Under the pieces are notes generated by a model. It saw nothing but the letters and a program-made list of their open reading frames with translations, was not told the origin of the DNA and ran no database searches. DNA of 64,000 nt, from assembly GCF_014205335.1 (NCBI RefSeq), contig NZ_JACHNH010000001.1:4644501-4708500 (forward strand), written 5' to 3'. Source of the stretch: Amorphoplanes digitatis (GTDB taxonomy: Bacteria; Actinomycetota; Actinomycetes; Mycobacteriales; Micromonosporaceae). Shown one piece after another: positions 46,489 through 55,918 of the stretch (positions within the stretch are counted from its first letter, which is position 1; each line of letters starts with the position of its first letter). The translations under genes were made by a program, and so were the position numbers.

Positions 46489-47640
46489 GTGGGTGTTTAC
46501 GACGTCATCGTGGTGGGGCTCGGCGGCATGGGCAGCGCGGCCGCGTACCACCTGGCCGCCCGGGGCGTACGCGTGCTGGGCCTGGAGAAGTTCGGCCCCG
46601 CGCACGACCGCGGCGCCAGCCACGGCGGCTCGCGGATCACCCGCCAGTCCTACTTCGAGAGCCCCTCGTACGTGCCGCTGCTGCTGCGCTCGTACGAGCT
46701 GTTCGACGGCCTGGCCCGCGACTCCGGCCGCGACGTGATCACCCTGACCGGCGGCGTGATGGTCGGCCGGCCCGACAGCCTGACGGTCTCCGGCAGCCGC
46801 CGCAGCGCCGAGCAGTGGGGCCTGGCGCACGAGATGCTCGACGCCGCCGAGCTGCGGCGCCGCTTCCCGACGCTGAACCCGGAGCCGGACGAGGTCGCGC
46901 TGTACGAGGCCAAGGCCGGCTTCGTCCGGCCGGAGGCCACCGTCTCCGCCCACCTCGAACTGGCCGCCCGCGCCGGCGCCGACCTGCGCTTCGAGGAGCC
47001 GATGGCGAGCTGGCACGAGCTGCCGGGCGGCGGCGTGCGGGTGGAGACCGCCGCCGGTTCCTACGAGGCCGGCCGGCTGGTCATCACCCCCGGCCCGTGG
47101 GCGCCGCAGCTGCTGGCCGACCTGGGCGTGCCGTTCATCATCGAACGCCAGGTGCAGTACTGGTTCCAGCCCGCCGGCGGGGTCGGGCCGTTCCTGCCCG
47201 AGCGGCACCCCATCTACATCTGGGAGGACGCGACCGGCCGCCAGATATACGGCTTCCCGGCGATCGACGGCCCGGACGGCGGCGCGAAGGTGGCCTTCTT
47301 CCGCGGCGGCTCGCCCACCACCCCGGAGACCATCGACCGCGAGGTGCACGACGACGAGGTCCGCGCGATGGCGGACCGGACCCGGCACCACCTGCCCGGC
47401 CTGCCCGGCACCTTCCTACGGGCCAAGACCTGCCTGTACAGCAACACCCCGGACGAGCACTTCGTGATCGCCCAGCACCCGGCGCACGACGCGGTCACCG
47501 TCGCGTGCGGCTTCTCCGGCCACGGCTTCAAGTTCGTGCCCGTGGTCGGCGAGATCCTCGCCGACCTGGCCACCGCCGGCACCACCCGCCATCCGATCGA
47601 CCTGTTCCACCCGAGCCGCCTGTCCGGGGTGACGTCATGA
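46489..47640 (+). CDS. Monomeric sarcosine oxidase-like FAD enzyme
   Basis: This 383-residue protein starts at GTG 46489 after a GGAG site. The N-terminus is YDVIVVGLGGMGSAAAYHLA, the Rossmann motif of the MSOX/N-methyltryptophan oxidase family. Cys315 in KTCLYSNTPDEHF lies at the position of the covalent FAD cysteine of monomeric sarcosine oxidase, and GFSGHGFKF is the conserved C-terminal block. It oxidises an N-methyl amino acid, most likely sarcosine, to glycine, formaldehyde and peroxide, the last step of betaine breakdown. Its stop overlaps the Rieske gene start (ATGA). Confidence 0.92.
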   Translation: MGVYDVIVVGLGGMGSAAAYHLAARGVRVLGLEKFGPAHDRGASHGGSRITRQSYFESPSYVPLLLRSYELFDGLARDSGRDVITLTGGVMVGRPDSLTVSGSRRSAEQWGLAHEMLDAAELRRRFPTLNPEPDEVALYEAKAGFVRPEATVSAHLELAARAGADLRFEEPMASWHELPGGGVRVETAAGSYEAGRLVITPGPWAPQLLADLGVPFIIERQVQYWFQPAGGVGPFLPERHPIYIWEDATGRQIYGFPAIDGPDGGAKVAFFRGGSPTTPETIDREVHDDEVRAMADRTRHHLPGLPGTFLRAKTCLYSNTPDEHFVIAQHPAHDAVTVACGFSGHGFKFVPVVGEILADLATAGTTRHPIDLFHPSRLSGVTS

Positions 47641-48737
47641 CCAGCCTGCTGCCGACGCTGCCCGGCGCCTACTACACCGACCCGGCCGTGTTCGCCGCCG
47701 AGCAGGAGCGCGTCTTCGAGCAGATGTGGTTCTGCGCCGTACGCGGGGAGGACATCGCCGCCGCCGGCCGGTACCGCACGGTCCGGGTCGGCCGGGAGAG
47801 CGTCCTGGTCACCCGAAACTCGGGCGGCGAGGCGCGCGCGTTCCTCAACGTCTGCCGGCACCGCGGCGCGCAGCTCTGCGCCGACGAGGAGGGCGCGGTC
47901 AAGCGCACCTTCCGCTGCACGTACCACGCCTGGTCCTACGACCTCGACGGCCGGCTGGTCGCCGCGCCGAACCTGGTGAAGATGCCCGACCTCGACCGGG
48001 TCGAGTACGGCCTGCGCCCGGTGCACGCCCGGGAGTGGCTCGGCTACGTATGGGTCTGCCTGTCCGAGACGCCGCCGTCGTTCGCCGAGACCGTGCAGGG
48101 CGCCTGCGTGGAGCGGCTCGGCGACCTCGCGTCCCTGGAACGCTACGGCATCGAGGACCTGAGCCTCGGCCGGCGGATCCGCTACGACGTGCGGGCCAAC
48201 TGGAAGCTCATCATCGAGAACTTCATGGAGTGCTACCACTGCGCCACGATCCACCCCGAACTGGTGCACGTGCTGCCCGAGTTCGCCGGCGGCTACGCGG
48301 CCCAGTACTACGTGGGCCACGGCGCCGAGTTCGGGCCCGGCATCGAGGGCTTCACCGTCGACGGCGGCGCCGGCGTGACCACGATCGCGGGCCTGGCGCA
48401 GGAGCAGGACCGGCGCTACTTCGCGGTGACGATCAGGCCGCAGGTCTTCCTCAACCTGGTACCCGACCACGTGATCCTGCACCGCATGTACCCACTCGCC
48501 CCCGACCGCACGGTGGTCGAGTGCGACTGGCTCTACCTGCCGGAGGTGGTCGCACAGGGCCACGACCTGACCAATTCGGTCGAGCTGTTCGACCGGGTCA
48601 ACCGCCAGGACTTCGAGGCCTGCGAGCGCTGCCAGCCGGCGATGTCGTCCCGCGCGTACGCCGACGGCGGCGTGCTGGTGCCCAGCGAGCACCACATCGC
48701 CACCTTCCACGAGTGGCTGCGCGACCGCCTGCGATGA
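47637..48737 (+). CDS. Rieske oxygenase alpha subunit, quaternary-amine demethylase type
   Basis: This 366-residue protein has the [2Fe-2S] Rieske ligands Cys73 and His75 (CRHRG) and Cys94 and His97 (CTYHAW). The mononuclear iron site shows in ENFMECYHCATIHPEL with a later carboxylate in NRQDFEACE. It belongs to the GbcA/stachydrine demethylase/carnitine oxygenase group, which removes a methyl group from a quaternary ammonium as formaldehyde. Glycine betaine to dimethylglycine would complete the chain to the two downstream oxidases. No ferredoxin reductase (GbcB-like) partner is encoded nearby, so electrons must come from elsewhere. Confidence 0.92.
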   Translation: MTSLLPTLPGAYYTDPAVFAAEQERVFEQMWFCAVRGEDIAAAGRYRTVRVGRESVLVTRNSGGEARAFLNVCRHRGAQLCADEEGAVKRTFRCTYHAWSYDLDGRLVAAPNLVKMPDLDRVEYGLRPVHAREWLGYVWVCLSETPPSFAETVQGACVERLGDLASLERYGIEDLSLGRRIRYDVRANWKLIIENFMECYHCATIHPELVHVLPEFAGGYAAQYYVGHGAEFGPGIEGFTVDGGAGVTTIAGLAQEQDRRYFAVTIRPQVFLNLVPDHVILHRMYPLAPDRTVVECDWLYLPEVVAQGHDLTNSVELFDRVNRQDFEACERCQPAMSSRAYADGGVLVPSEHHIATFHEWLRDRLR

Positions 48738-48744
48738 TGGCCTG

Positions 48745-49209
48745 ATGCCGGGCCCATCGCGCGACCGTGACGCCGCCGGGCGGCCCCGCAACGCCCGGCC
48801 GCGCGACGGCCTCGGCCGTCCCCTGCCGCACGGCGCACGGGGCGTGCCGACCACCCCGGACGACCTGATCCTGCCGCCCGCCGAGGCGCTGCGGGAGGCC
48901 GAACGGCTGCTCGCCGCCGGGCGGCCGTTCCACGCGCACGAGGTGCTCGAGGCCGCCTGGAAGGCCGCGCCGGAGCCCGAGCGCGACCTCTGGCAGGGCC
49001 TGGCCCAGCTCTGCGTCGGCCTGACCCACGCGCGGCGGGGCAACACCACCGGCGCCGCCCGGCTGCTGCTGCGGGCCGCGGACCGGATCGAGCCGTACGC
49101 CGCGACGCCGCCCTACGGTGTGCGGGTCGCCGCGCTGACCGCCTGGGCCCGCGCCCTGGCCGGCGGCGGGCCCGGCGAGGACGTCGCCGCGCCGAGCCTT
49201 ACCGCCTGA
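48745..49209 (+). CDS. DUF309 family protein
   Basis: This 154-residue protein begins 7 bases after the Rieske stop. Residues about 45-115 form the DUF309 helical domain with its signature FHAHEVLEAAWKAAPEPERDLWQGLAQL and a following TPR-like helix pair. The N-terminus is Arg/Pro-rich and probably disordered. The family has no established function. It is probably a passenger in the amine operon. Confidence 0.88.
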   Translation: MPGPSRDRDAAGRPRNARPRDGLGRPLPHGARGVPTTPDDLILPPAEALREAERLLAAGRPFHAHEVLEAAWKAAPEPERDLWQGLAQLCVGLTHARRGNTTGAARLLLRAADRIEPYAATPPYGVRVAALTAWARALAGGGPGEDVAAPSLTA

Positions 49210-49256
49210 TCGGGTGACACCGGCCGGGCTTGACACCCGGATACCGCGAACCCAGA

Positions 49257-51500
49257 GTGGATTTGATCGATTTAGCACCCTTCGACGTCGGGGAGTTCCG
49301 GATGCTGCTCGGCACCGAGGGTTCCACCGTCGCCCTGACGTCCGCGGGCGTGACCGTCCTGATCGACGCGAGCGGGGGCCGGCTGCCGGCGATCGTCTAC
49401 TGGGGTCCGGCGCTGGCCGGCCTCGACGAGGCGCAGGCCGCGGCGCTCGCGGCGGCCGCCGTGCCCGTCGCCGGCTCCAACGACCCGGAGCCGCGGCCGC
49501 GGATCGCCCTGCTGCCGGAGCACCGCACCGGCTGGACCGGCCGCCCCGGCCTCAGCGGCTCCTTCGCCGGCGCCGGCTGGTCGCCCGCGTTCCGCTCGAC
49601 CTCGGTCACCGTCGACGGCGAACCGGCCTGCGGCTACGTCGCCGCCGGCGCCGCCGGCCTCGAGGTGCGGGCGGTGGACGACTCCGCCCGGCTGGAGCTG
49701 CGGGTCGTCCTCGAACTGCTCCCGGCCGGCCTGCTGCGGGCCCGGGCGGCGGTGCGCAACCTCACCGAGGAGGCGTACACGGTCGACGACCTGGTGCTCG
49801 CCTTCCCGGTGCCGGCCGACGCCACCGAGCTGCTCGACTTCACCGGCCGGCACAACCAGGAACGGGTGCCCCAGCGCGGCCCGTTCCCGGCCGGCACCCA
49901 CCTGCGGGAGAACCGCAGGGGCCGCACCGGCGCGGACGGCGCGCACCTGCTGCACGCCGGAACGGCCGGGTTCGGCTTCGGCGCGGGCCGGGTGTGGGCG
50001 GTGCACACCGCGTGGAGCGGCAACCACACGCACTACGCCGAGCGGGTGCACACCGGCGAGCGCCTGCTCGGCGGCGGCGAGCTGCTCCTGCCCGGCGAGG
50101 TACGCCTGGCCTTCGGCGAGAGCTACCAGAGCCCGTGGGTGTACGCCGCGTACGGCGACGGCCTCGACGAGATCGCCCGCCGCTTCCACCGGCACCTGCG
50201 CGCCCGCGACCCGCGGGTCTCCACCGCCCGCCCGGTCACCCTCAACGTCTGGGAGGCCGTCTACTTCGACCACGACGCCGACCGGCTGATCGACCTGGCC
50301 GAGCGGGCCGCGGCCGCCGGGGTCGAGCGCTACGTGCTGGACGACGGCTGGTTCGGCTCGCGCCGCGACGACACGTCCGGCCTCGGCGACTGGGTGGTCT
50401 CGCCCGACGTCTGGCCGGCCGGCCTGCACCCGCTCGTCGACCGGGTCCGCGCCCTCGGCATGCAGTTCGGGCTCTGGTTCGAGCCGGAGATGGTCAACCC
50501 GGACTCGGACCTGGCCCGGGCGCACCCTGAATGGATCATGGCGGCGCGCCCGGAGCCGCCGCTGGAGTCGCGCCACCAGCAGGTGCTCAACCTGGGCATC
50601 CCGGAGGCGTACGAGCACGTCAAGGCGCGACTGCTCGCCGTGCTCGGCGAGTACGCCATCGGCTACCTGAAGTGGGACCACAACCGGGACCTGATCGAGG
50701 CCGGCACCCGGACCGACCTCGGCCGCCCCGGCGTGCACGCGCAGACCCTTGCCTTCTACCGGCTGCTGGACGAGATCCGCGCCGCGCACCCCGGCCTGGA
50801 AATCGAGTCGTGCTCCTCCGGCGGCGGCCGGGTCGACCTCGGCGTGCTGGAACGCGCCGACCGGATCTGGATCTCGGACAACATCGACCCGCACGACCGG
50901 CAGCGGATGCTGCGCTGGACCAGCCAGCTCGTCGCGCCCGAGTACCTCGGCGCGCACATCGCGTCGGGCCGCTCGCACGTCACCGGCCGCCGGCACGACC
51001 TCGGCTTCCGGGCCGCCACCGCGGTCTTCGGCCACCTCGGCATCGAATGGGACCTCGCCGAGGCCACCCCGGAGGAGGCGGCCGAGCTGCGCGAATGGAT
51101 AGCCTTCTACCGCCGCCGCCGGGATCTGCTGCTCGACGGCGACATCGTACGGCTGGACGGCTACGACGACCGCATTTTGGTGCACGGGGTCGTCGCTCCA
51201 AACCGGTCCCGCGCACTGTTCGCGATGGTGATCACGGACAGCGTCACCCCCGATCCGGCCGTACGGCTGCGGTTGCGCGGCCTCGACCACGGACGCCTGT
51301 ACCGGATCCGCCCGCTGCTGATCGGCCCGGGCCCGTCCGGGCTGATACCACCGCCCTGGTGGGGCGAGGACCACGACGGCCGGGTCCTGAGCGGAGCCGC
51401 GCTGGAGCTGGCCGGCGTGGCATGCCCGCGGATCCACCCCGACCAGGCGGTCCTCTACGAGGTTGTCGCCGAGGTGACAGCCCCGGCCGGCGCGCGGTAG
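49257..51500 (+). CDS. GH36 alpha-galactosidase
   Basis: The GTG at 49257 (VDLIDLAPFDVGEF) gives 747 residues. An in-frame TTG at 49230 is part of a TTGACA hexamer that looks like a promoter -35 box, so I do not use it; no clear ribosome site decides the start. GH36 features are the N-terminal beta-sandwich, the WFGSRRD and WFEPEM blocks, nucleophile Asp474 in LKWDHNR, CSSGGGRVDLG, and acid/base Asp541 in ISDNID. There is no signal peptide, so it hydrolyses imported alpha-galactosides such as melibiose or raffinose. No sugar transporter is adjacent. Confidence 0.92.
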   Translation: MDLIDLAPFDVGEFRMLLGTEGSTVALTSAGVTVLIDASGGRLPAIVYWGPALAGLDEAQAAALAAAAVPVAGSNDPEPRPRIALLPEHRTGWTGRPGLSGSFAGAGWSPAFRSTSVTVDGEPACGYVAAGAAGLEVRAVDDSARLELRVVLELLPAGLLRARAAVRNLTEEAYTVDDLVLAFPVPADATELLDFTGRHNQERVPQRGPFPAGTHLRENRRGRTGADGAHLLHAGTAGFGFGAGRVWAVHTAWSGNHTHYAERVHTGERLLGGGELLLPGEVRLAFGESYQSPWVYAAYGDGLDEIARRFHRHLRARDPRVSTARPVTLNVWEAVYFDHDADRLIDLAERAAAAGVERYVLDDGWFGSRRDDTSGLGDWVVSPDVWPAGLHPLVDRVRALGMQFGLWFEPEMVNPDSDLARAHPEWIMAARPEPPLESRHQQVLNLGIPEAYEHVKARLLAVLGEYAIGYLKWDHNRDLIEAGTRTDLGRPGVHAQTLAFYRLLDEIRAAHPGLEIESCSSGGGRVDLGVLERADRIWISDNIDPHDRQRMLRWTSQLVAPEYLGAHIASGRSHVTGRRHDLGFRAATAVFGHLGIEWDLAEATPEEAAELREWIAFYRRRRDLLLDGDIVRLDGYDDRILVHGVVAPNRSRALFAMVITDSVTPDPAVRLRLRGLDHGRLYRIRPLLIGPGPSGLIPPPWWGEDHDGRVLSGAALELAGVACPRIHPDQAVLYEVVAEVTAPAGAR

Positions 51501-51512
51501 GACAGTAGCGTC

Positions 51513-53387
51513 ATGCAGGCACTACGTACAGTGAGCGGCACCTACCGGGGCTCCGAGGCGAGCGAGCCCGAGCGGATCATCGAGATCCGGGTCGACGTGG
51601 ACGGTCATCGCCCGCAGCACCGGGTCAGCGGCGACGTCTACCTGCGTACCTCGCCGTTCGGGGCGGAGCAGCTGATCTACGTCGAGTCCTTCGTGGTCGA
51701 CCGGCCGGAGGTCGGCGGCGACGAGCGCTGGATGACGATCGGCGGCAAGGTGGCCGACCACGCCGACCAGTCCCTGGTGATCTACCTGCCGCGGGTGCCG
51801 GCGGGCTCCACCCAGCCCGCGATCAGCGTGAACTGGCTGTACGACGGCTCGGTGGTCGCCACGTTCGCCTGCCCGAAGAGCTCCGAGTTCTTCCGCACCG
51901 CGACCATCGAGCTGGACTGTTTCCAGGGCAGCACCGTCCCCGTCGACCTCGACCCGGCGATCGACCCGTCGCCCGCCGGCCTGACCGGCCCGGTCAGCCT
52001 GCGCTCCGCGTTCGCCGACGCCGGCATCGACATCAGGGTCGAGCTCGACGACGTGCTGACCGATCAGGACGGCCCGGATACCGGCACCGACTGGGACGGC
52101 GCCGAGCTGCACGACCTCATGGAGGCCCGGTTCGACAGCTTCGCCAACCGGCGGCAGTGGAAGCTGTACAGCGTCGTGGTCCCGCGCATCACCAGCTACA
52201 ACCCCGGCTTCCTCATCTTCGGGGTGATGTTCGACTGGGGCCTCGAGCAGCCCGGGGACACCAGCTTCCGCCAGGGGTGCGCCATGGCCGGCGAGTCGCT
52301 GCGTACCTACGAGTCGGGCACGCTCTACGACACTCCGGCCAAGAAGGACCGGCTCTTCCTCCAGAACTTCGTCCACGAGGTCGGCCACGCGTGGAACCTC
52401 CCGCACACCTGGCAGCGCACTGCCCGTCCGGACCGCGCGTCGACCTCGTTCATGAACTACCCGCAGAACTACACCGGCGGCGCCACCGGCTCGGCCGCGT
52501 TCTGGTCCGCGTTCCGCTGGACGTTCGACGACGTGGAGATCGGCTGGATGCGCCACGCCGACCTGGCCGACGTGATCTTCGGCGGCGACGACTTCATCCT
52601 GGGCAACCTGAGCCGCATTCCGACCGCGACCGCGACCCCGGTGCGGATCGCGCTGACCGCCCCGCCCATCGTCGAGGCCACCGAACCGGTGTACGCCACG
52701 CTCACCGTCACCAACGACACCGCCGGGCCGATCGGGCTGCCCGGCGACCTCTCACCGGAGGCCGGCACGGTCCGGATCCAGCTGCGCCGCCCGGACGGCG
52801 TCCTGATCGAGCACCGGCCGCCGCTGCGCCGCCTGATCGCGCCCGGCGGCACGGCAACCCTCCAGCCCGGCGAGAGCCGCGCCGTGTCGATCCCGCTGTC
52901 GTTCACGGCGACCGGCCCGGCGTTCCCGCTCGCCGGCGAGTACCGGATCGTCGCGGCGATCGAGCCCGCGCCGGACGTGCTGCTGGCCTCCAACGGCCTG
53001 CGGCTGCGGGTCCGCCACCCGGCCGACGCCGAGGCCGAGGAGCTGGCCGCCGTCGTCACCCGCCCCGACGTGGCCCGCTTCCTGTACTACGGCGGGTCCG
53101 CGCGCCACCCCGGCCTGGCGGACGAGCTGAGCGAGGTCGCGGACCGGCACGAGAAGACCAGCCCGGCTACGGCCCGGCACCTGTCGGCCGCGCTGGGCAG
53201 TCACTACGCCCGCCGGGCGAAGTACCTCACGTTCGCCGCGGGCCGCCCGGTGGTCACCGCCCGCAGACCCGACCTGGACGCCGCCGTCCGCAACCTGGAA
53301 CGCGCCGTCGCCCCGGCGCCCCGCCGCGTCTTCGACGACCCGACCCTGGCCACCCTCGCCGGCCGGCTGCGCGACGCCCGCGGATAG
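51513..53387 (+). CDS. Metzincin-like zinc metalloprotease, unfamiliar architecture
   Basis: This 624-residue protein has no signal peptide. The extended zinc motif HEVGHAWNLPH (His288, Glu289, His292, His298) is followed by TSFMNYP, a plausible Met-turn, so the metzincin fold is well supported. The N-terminal 130 residues are beta-rich. After the catalytic region there is an Ig-like or beta-sandwich segment (about 380-500) with a TVTNDTAGPIGL pattern, then a helical C-terminus. Known metzincins are mostly secreted, so a leaderless one with these flanking domains is odd. Substrate unknown. It starts 12 bases after the alpha-galactosidase, but a functional link is not evident. Confidence 0.8.
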   Translation: MQALRTVSGTYRGSEASEPERIIEIRVDVDGHRPQHRVSGDVYLRTSPFGAEQLIYVESFVVDRPEVGGDERWMTIGGKVADHADQSLVIYLPRVPAGSTQPAISVNWLYDGSVVATFACPKSSEFFRTATIELDCFQGSTVPVDLDPAIDPSPAGLTGPVSLRSAFADAGIDIRVELDDVLTDQDGPDTGTDWDGAELHDLMEARFDSFANRRQWKLYSVVVPRITSYNPGFLIFGVMFDWGLEQPGDTSFRQGCAMAGESLRTYESGTLYDTPAKKDRLFLQNFVHEVGHAWNLPHTWQRTARPDRASTSFMNYPQNYTGGATGSAAFWSAFRWTFDDVEIGWMRHADLADVIFGGDDFILGNLSRIPTATATPVRIALTAPPIVEATEPVYATLTVTNDTAGPIGLPGDLSPEAGTVRIQLRRPDGVLIEHRPPLRRLIAPGGTATLQPGESRAVSIPLSFTATGPAFPLAGEYRIVAAIEPAPDVLLASNGLRLRVRHPADAEAEELAAVVTRPDVARFLYYGGSARHPGLADELSEVADRHEKTSPATARHLSAALGSHYARRAKYLTFAAGRPVVTARRPDLDAAVRNLERAVAPAPRRVFDDPTLATLAGRLRDARG

Positions 53388-53466
53388 GTATTGCGCTAGG
53401 CCGGGCCGCAGGGCATCCTTCACCTTCATCCGGACAGTCGTGTCCGGTTGGTGAGGGGGCGGGGTC

Positions 53467-55115
53467 ATGGTGGACTTCGACAGGGAGGTCGACGTCCTGG
53501 TCGTCGGCACCGGCGCGGCCGGGTTCGCCACGGCGCTCGGCGCGATCGACGACGGCCTCTCGGTCCTGATGGTCGAGAGCACCGGCCGGTGGGCGGCAAC
53601 AGCGCCAAGTCCGGCGGCGGGATGTGGCTGCCCGACAACCCGCTGATGCGGGCCGACCGCGTCGGCGACTCCCGCGAGGAGGCCCTCGCCTACCTGGCGG
53701 CGACCGTCGGCGACGAGGGCCGGGCCGGCAGCCGCGCCCGCCAGGAGGCCTTCGTCGACGGGGTGGCCGACTTCGTCGACACGGCACGCCGGCACGGCAT
53801 GACGTTCGTCCGCGCACCCGAGTACGCCGACTACTACCCCGAGCGCCCGGGCGGCAAGATCGGCCGGGGTGTCGAGCACACGCCGTTCGACGTACGCCGC
53901 ATCGGCGCCTGGTGGAAGACCTCGCAGGCACCGGCGGCGCTGCCCGTGCTCACCGACGACGTCTGGCTGCTCGGCCGGGCCTGGTCGACGCCGAGCGGGT
54001 TCCGCCGCGGCGCGCGGCTGGTGCTGCGTGCCCTCGCGGGCGTGCTCACCGGCAAGAAGCTGGCCGGCATCGGTGCGGGCCTGACCGCCTCGTTCCTGCG
54101 CACGGTGGTGATCGACAACGACACCGAGCTGTGGCTGAACTCCCCGCTCGAGGACCTCGTCGTCGAGGACGGGCGCGTCGTCGGCGCCCGGGTCGCTCAC
54201 GACGGCGGCACGCTGGCGATCGGGGCACGCCGGGGCGTGATGCTCGCCGGCGGCGGGTTCGACGCCAACAAGGAGTGGCGCCGCAGGTACCACGGCATCG
54301 ACGGCAACCCGTCCGGTGCGCCGGGCAACCTCGGCCGCCCGATCGAGATCGCGGTGGCGGCCGGCGCCGCCGTGGAGCTCATGGACGACGCGTGGTGGGG
54401 CGCGTCGGTCGCGCCAACGTCGGTCTCCGAGCCGTCGTTCCTCGTCGGCGAGCGGTCCTTCCCGTACACGGTCATCGTCGACGAGCGCGGCGACCGCTTC
54501 GCCAACGAGTCCGAGTCGTATGTGGACCTCGGCCATCACATGCTCGAACACGGGCGCCTCGGCACGTACTGGATGATCAGCGACCGCCGTCACGCCCGCC
54601 GCTACCTGCGCTCCTACGCGATGGACCCGAAGGCCGGCAAGGCCATGCGGCGCGAGGGCGTCATGTTCCAGGCGCCGACCCCGGCGGAGCTGGCCGTCGC
54701 GATCGGCGTCGACCCCGACCGCCTCACGGCAACGGTCGGTCGGTTCAACGGGTTCGCCCGGGCGGGCGTCAACGGCGACTTCGGCCGCGGCAACTCCGCG
54801 TACGACCGCTACTACAGCGACCCGCTCGTGCGCCCGAACCCGAACCTCGGCCCGCTGGAGAAGGGCCCGTTCACCGCGGTGAAGATCGTCATCGGCGACC
54901 TCGGCACCAAGGGCGGCGTGGTCACCGACGGCGACGGCCGCGCCCTGCGCGAGGACGGCTCGGTGATCGAGGGGCTCTACGCCGCCGGCAACAACTCGGC
55001 CGCCGTCATGGGGCGCACGTACCCCGGACCCGGCTCCACCATCGGCCCCGCCGTCGTGTTCGGGATGCGCGCCGCCCGCCACATGGCCCGCTGCCAGGCA
55101 GAGGACGTCTCGTGA
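53467..55115 (+). pseudogene. KstD-like FAD dehydrogenase, frameshifted near its N-terminus
   Basis: Translation from ATG 53467 gives MVDFDREVDVLVVGTGAAGFATAL up to VESTGRW, after which the frame is lost; the next frame resumes at once with GGNSAKSGGGMWLPDNPLM and is open to 55115. One missing G in the GGG run at 53591-53593 restores a full protein of about 550 residues. The C-terminus (GLYAAGNNSAAVMGRTYPGPGSTIGPAVVFG) is the hallmark of 3-ketosteroid-delta-1-dehydrogenases and relatives. Everything else looks intact, so this is either a recent mutation or a sequencing indel. The stop overlaps the SDR start (GTGA). Confidence 0.88.
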
Positions 55116-55909
55116 AGCTCACCGGCAAGGTCTTCGCCGTCACCGGAGGCGGCAACGGCATCGGCGGCCAGGTGGTCCTCGGGCTGCTCGCCGGCGGCGC
55201 GCGGGTCGCGGCGCTCGACCTCGACGCGGCCGCCCTCGAGGAGGTCGCCCGGCGGGCCGGCGCCGGCGACCGGCTGACCACCCACGTCGTCGACATCACC
55301 GACCGGGCGGCGGTCCTCGCCCTGCCCGACACCATCGTCGCGGCGCACGGCCAGGTCGACGGGCTGATCAACGTCGCCGGCATCGTCCACGACTTCCGGC
55401 CCGTCAGCCGGCTCGCGTTCGAGGACATCGAGCGCGTCATGGCGGTCAACTTCTGGGGCACGGTCAACACCAGCAAGGCGTTCCTGCCGGTCCTGGCGTC
55501 CCGGCCCGAGTCGGCCCTGGTGAACGTGTCCAGCATGGGTTCGCTGGTGCCTTTCCCCGGCCAGAGCGCCTACGGCGCCAGCAAGGCCGCCGTGAAACTG
55601 TTCACCGAGGGGCTCATCGCCGAGCACCAGGGCGTCCAGCCCCGGGTCAGCGTCGTGTTCCCCGGCGGCATCGCCACCGGCATCCTGGCCAACTCCGGCG
55701 TCACCCGGGTGGGCGGTGACGACCCGGCGGCCGCCGCGAAGCTGACCTCGCCGCAGGAGGCCGCCCGGCAGATCATCGACGCCGTCGTGACCGGCCGCAC
55801 CCGGGTGACCATCGGCCGGGACGCGTGGCTGCTCGACCGGCTCGCGCGCCTGATGCCCGTCCGCGCCATCCCGCTGATCGCCGCCAAGATGCGCGACCTG
55901 ATCCGGTAA
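55112..55909 (+). CDS. Short-chain dehydrogenase/reductase coupled to the KstD-like gene
   Basis: This 265-residue protein starts at a GTG overlapping the upstream stop. It has TGGGNGIG (cofactor), a strand-2 Asp in ALDLDA favouring NAD, the INVAGI variant of NNAG, and Ser with Tyr-x-x-x-Lys in YGASKAAV. The C-terminal PVRAIPLIAAKM helix suggests substrate or membrane contact. Pairing with a KstD-like enzyme suggests oxidation of a steroid, terpenoid or other cyclic alcohol, but the substrate is unknown. Confidence 0.9.
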   Translation: MKLTGKVFAVTGGGNGIGGQVVLGLLAGGARVAALDLDAAALEEVARRAGAGDRLTTHVVDITDRAAVLALPDTIVAAHGQVDGLINVAGIVHDFRPVSRLAFEDIERVMAVNFWGTVNTSKAFLPVLASRPESALVNVSSMGSLVPFPGQSAYGASKAAVKLFTEGLIAEHQGVQPRVSVVFPGGIATGILANSGVTRVGGDDPAAAAKLTSPQEAARQIIDAVVTGRTRVTIGRDAWLLDRLARLMPVRAIPLIAAKMRDLIR

Positions 55910-55918
55910 CGCCGCGGG

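Noticed and set aside
49230..49256. TTG at 49230 as start of the alpha-galactosidase
   Set aside because: The TTG is the first half of a TTGACA hexamer that looks like a promoter -35 element, and no ribosome site precedes it. A later start is more likely.
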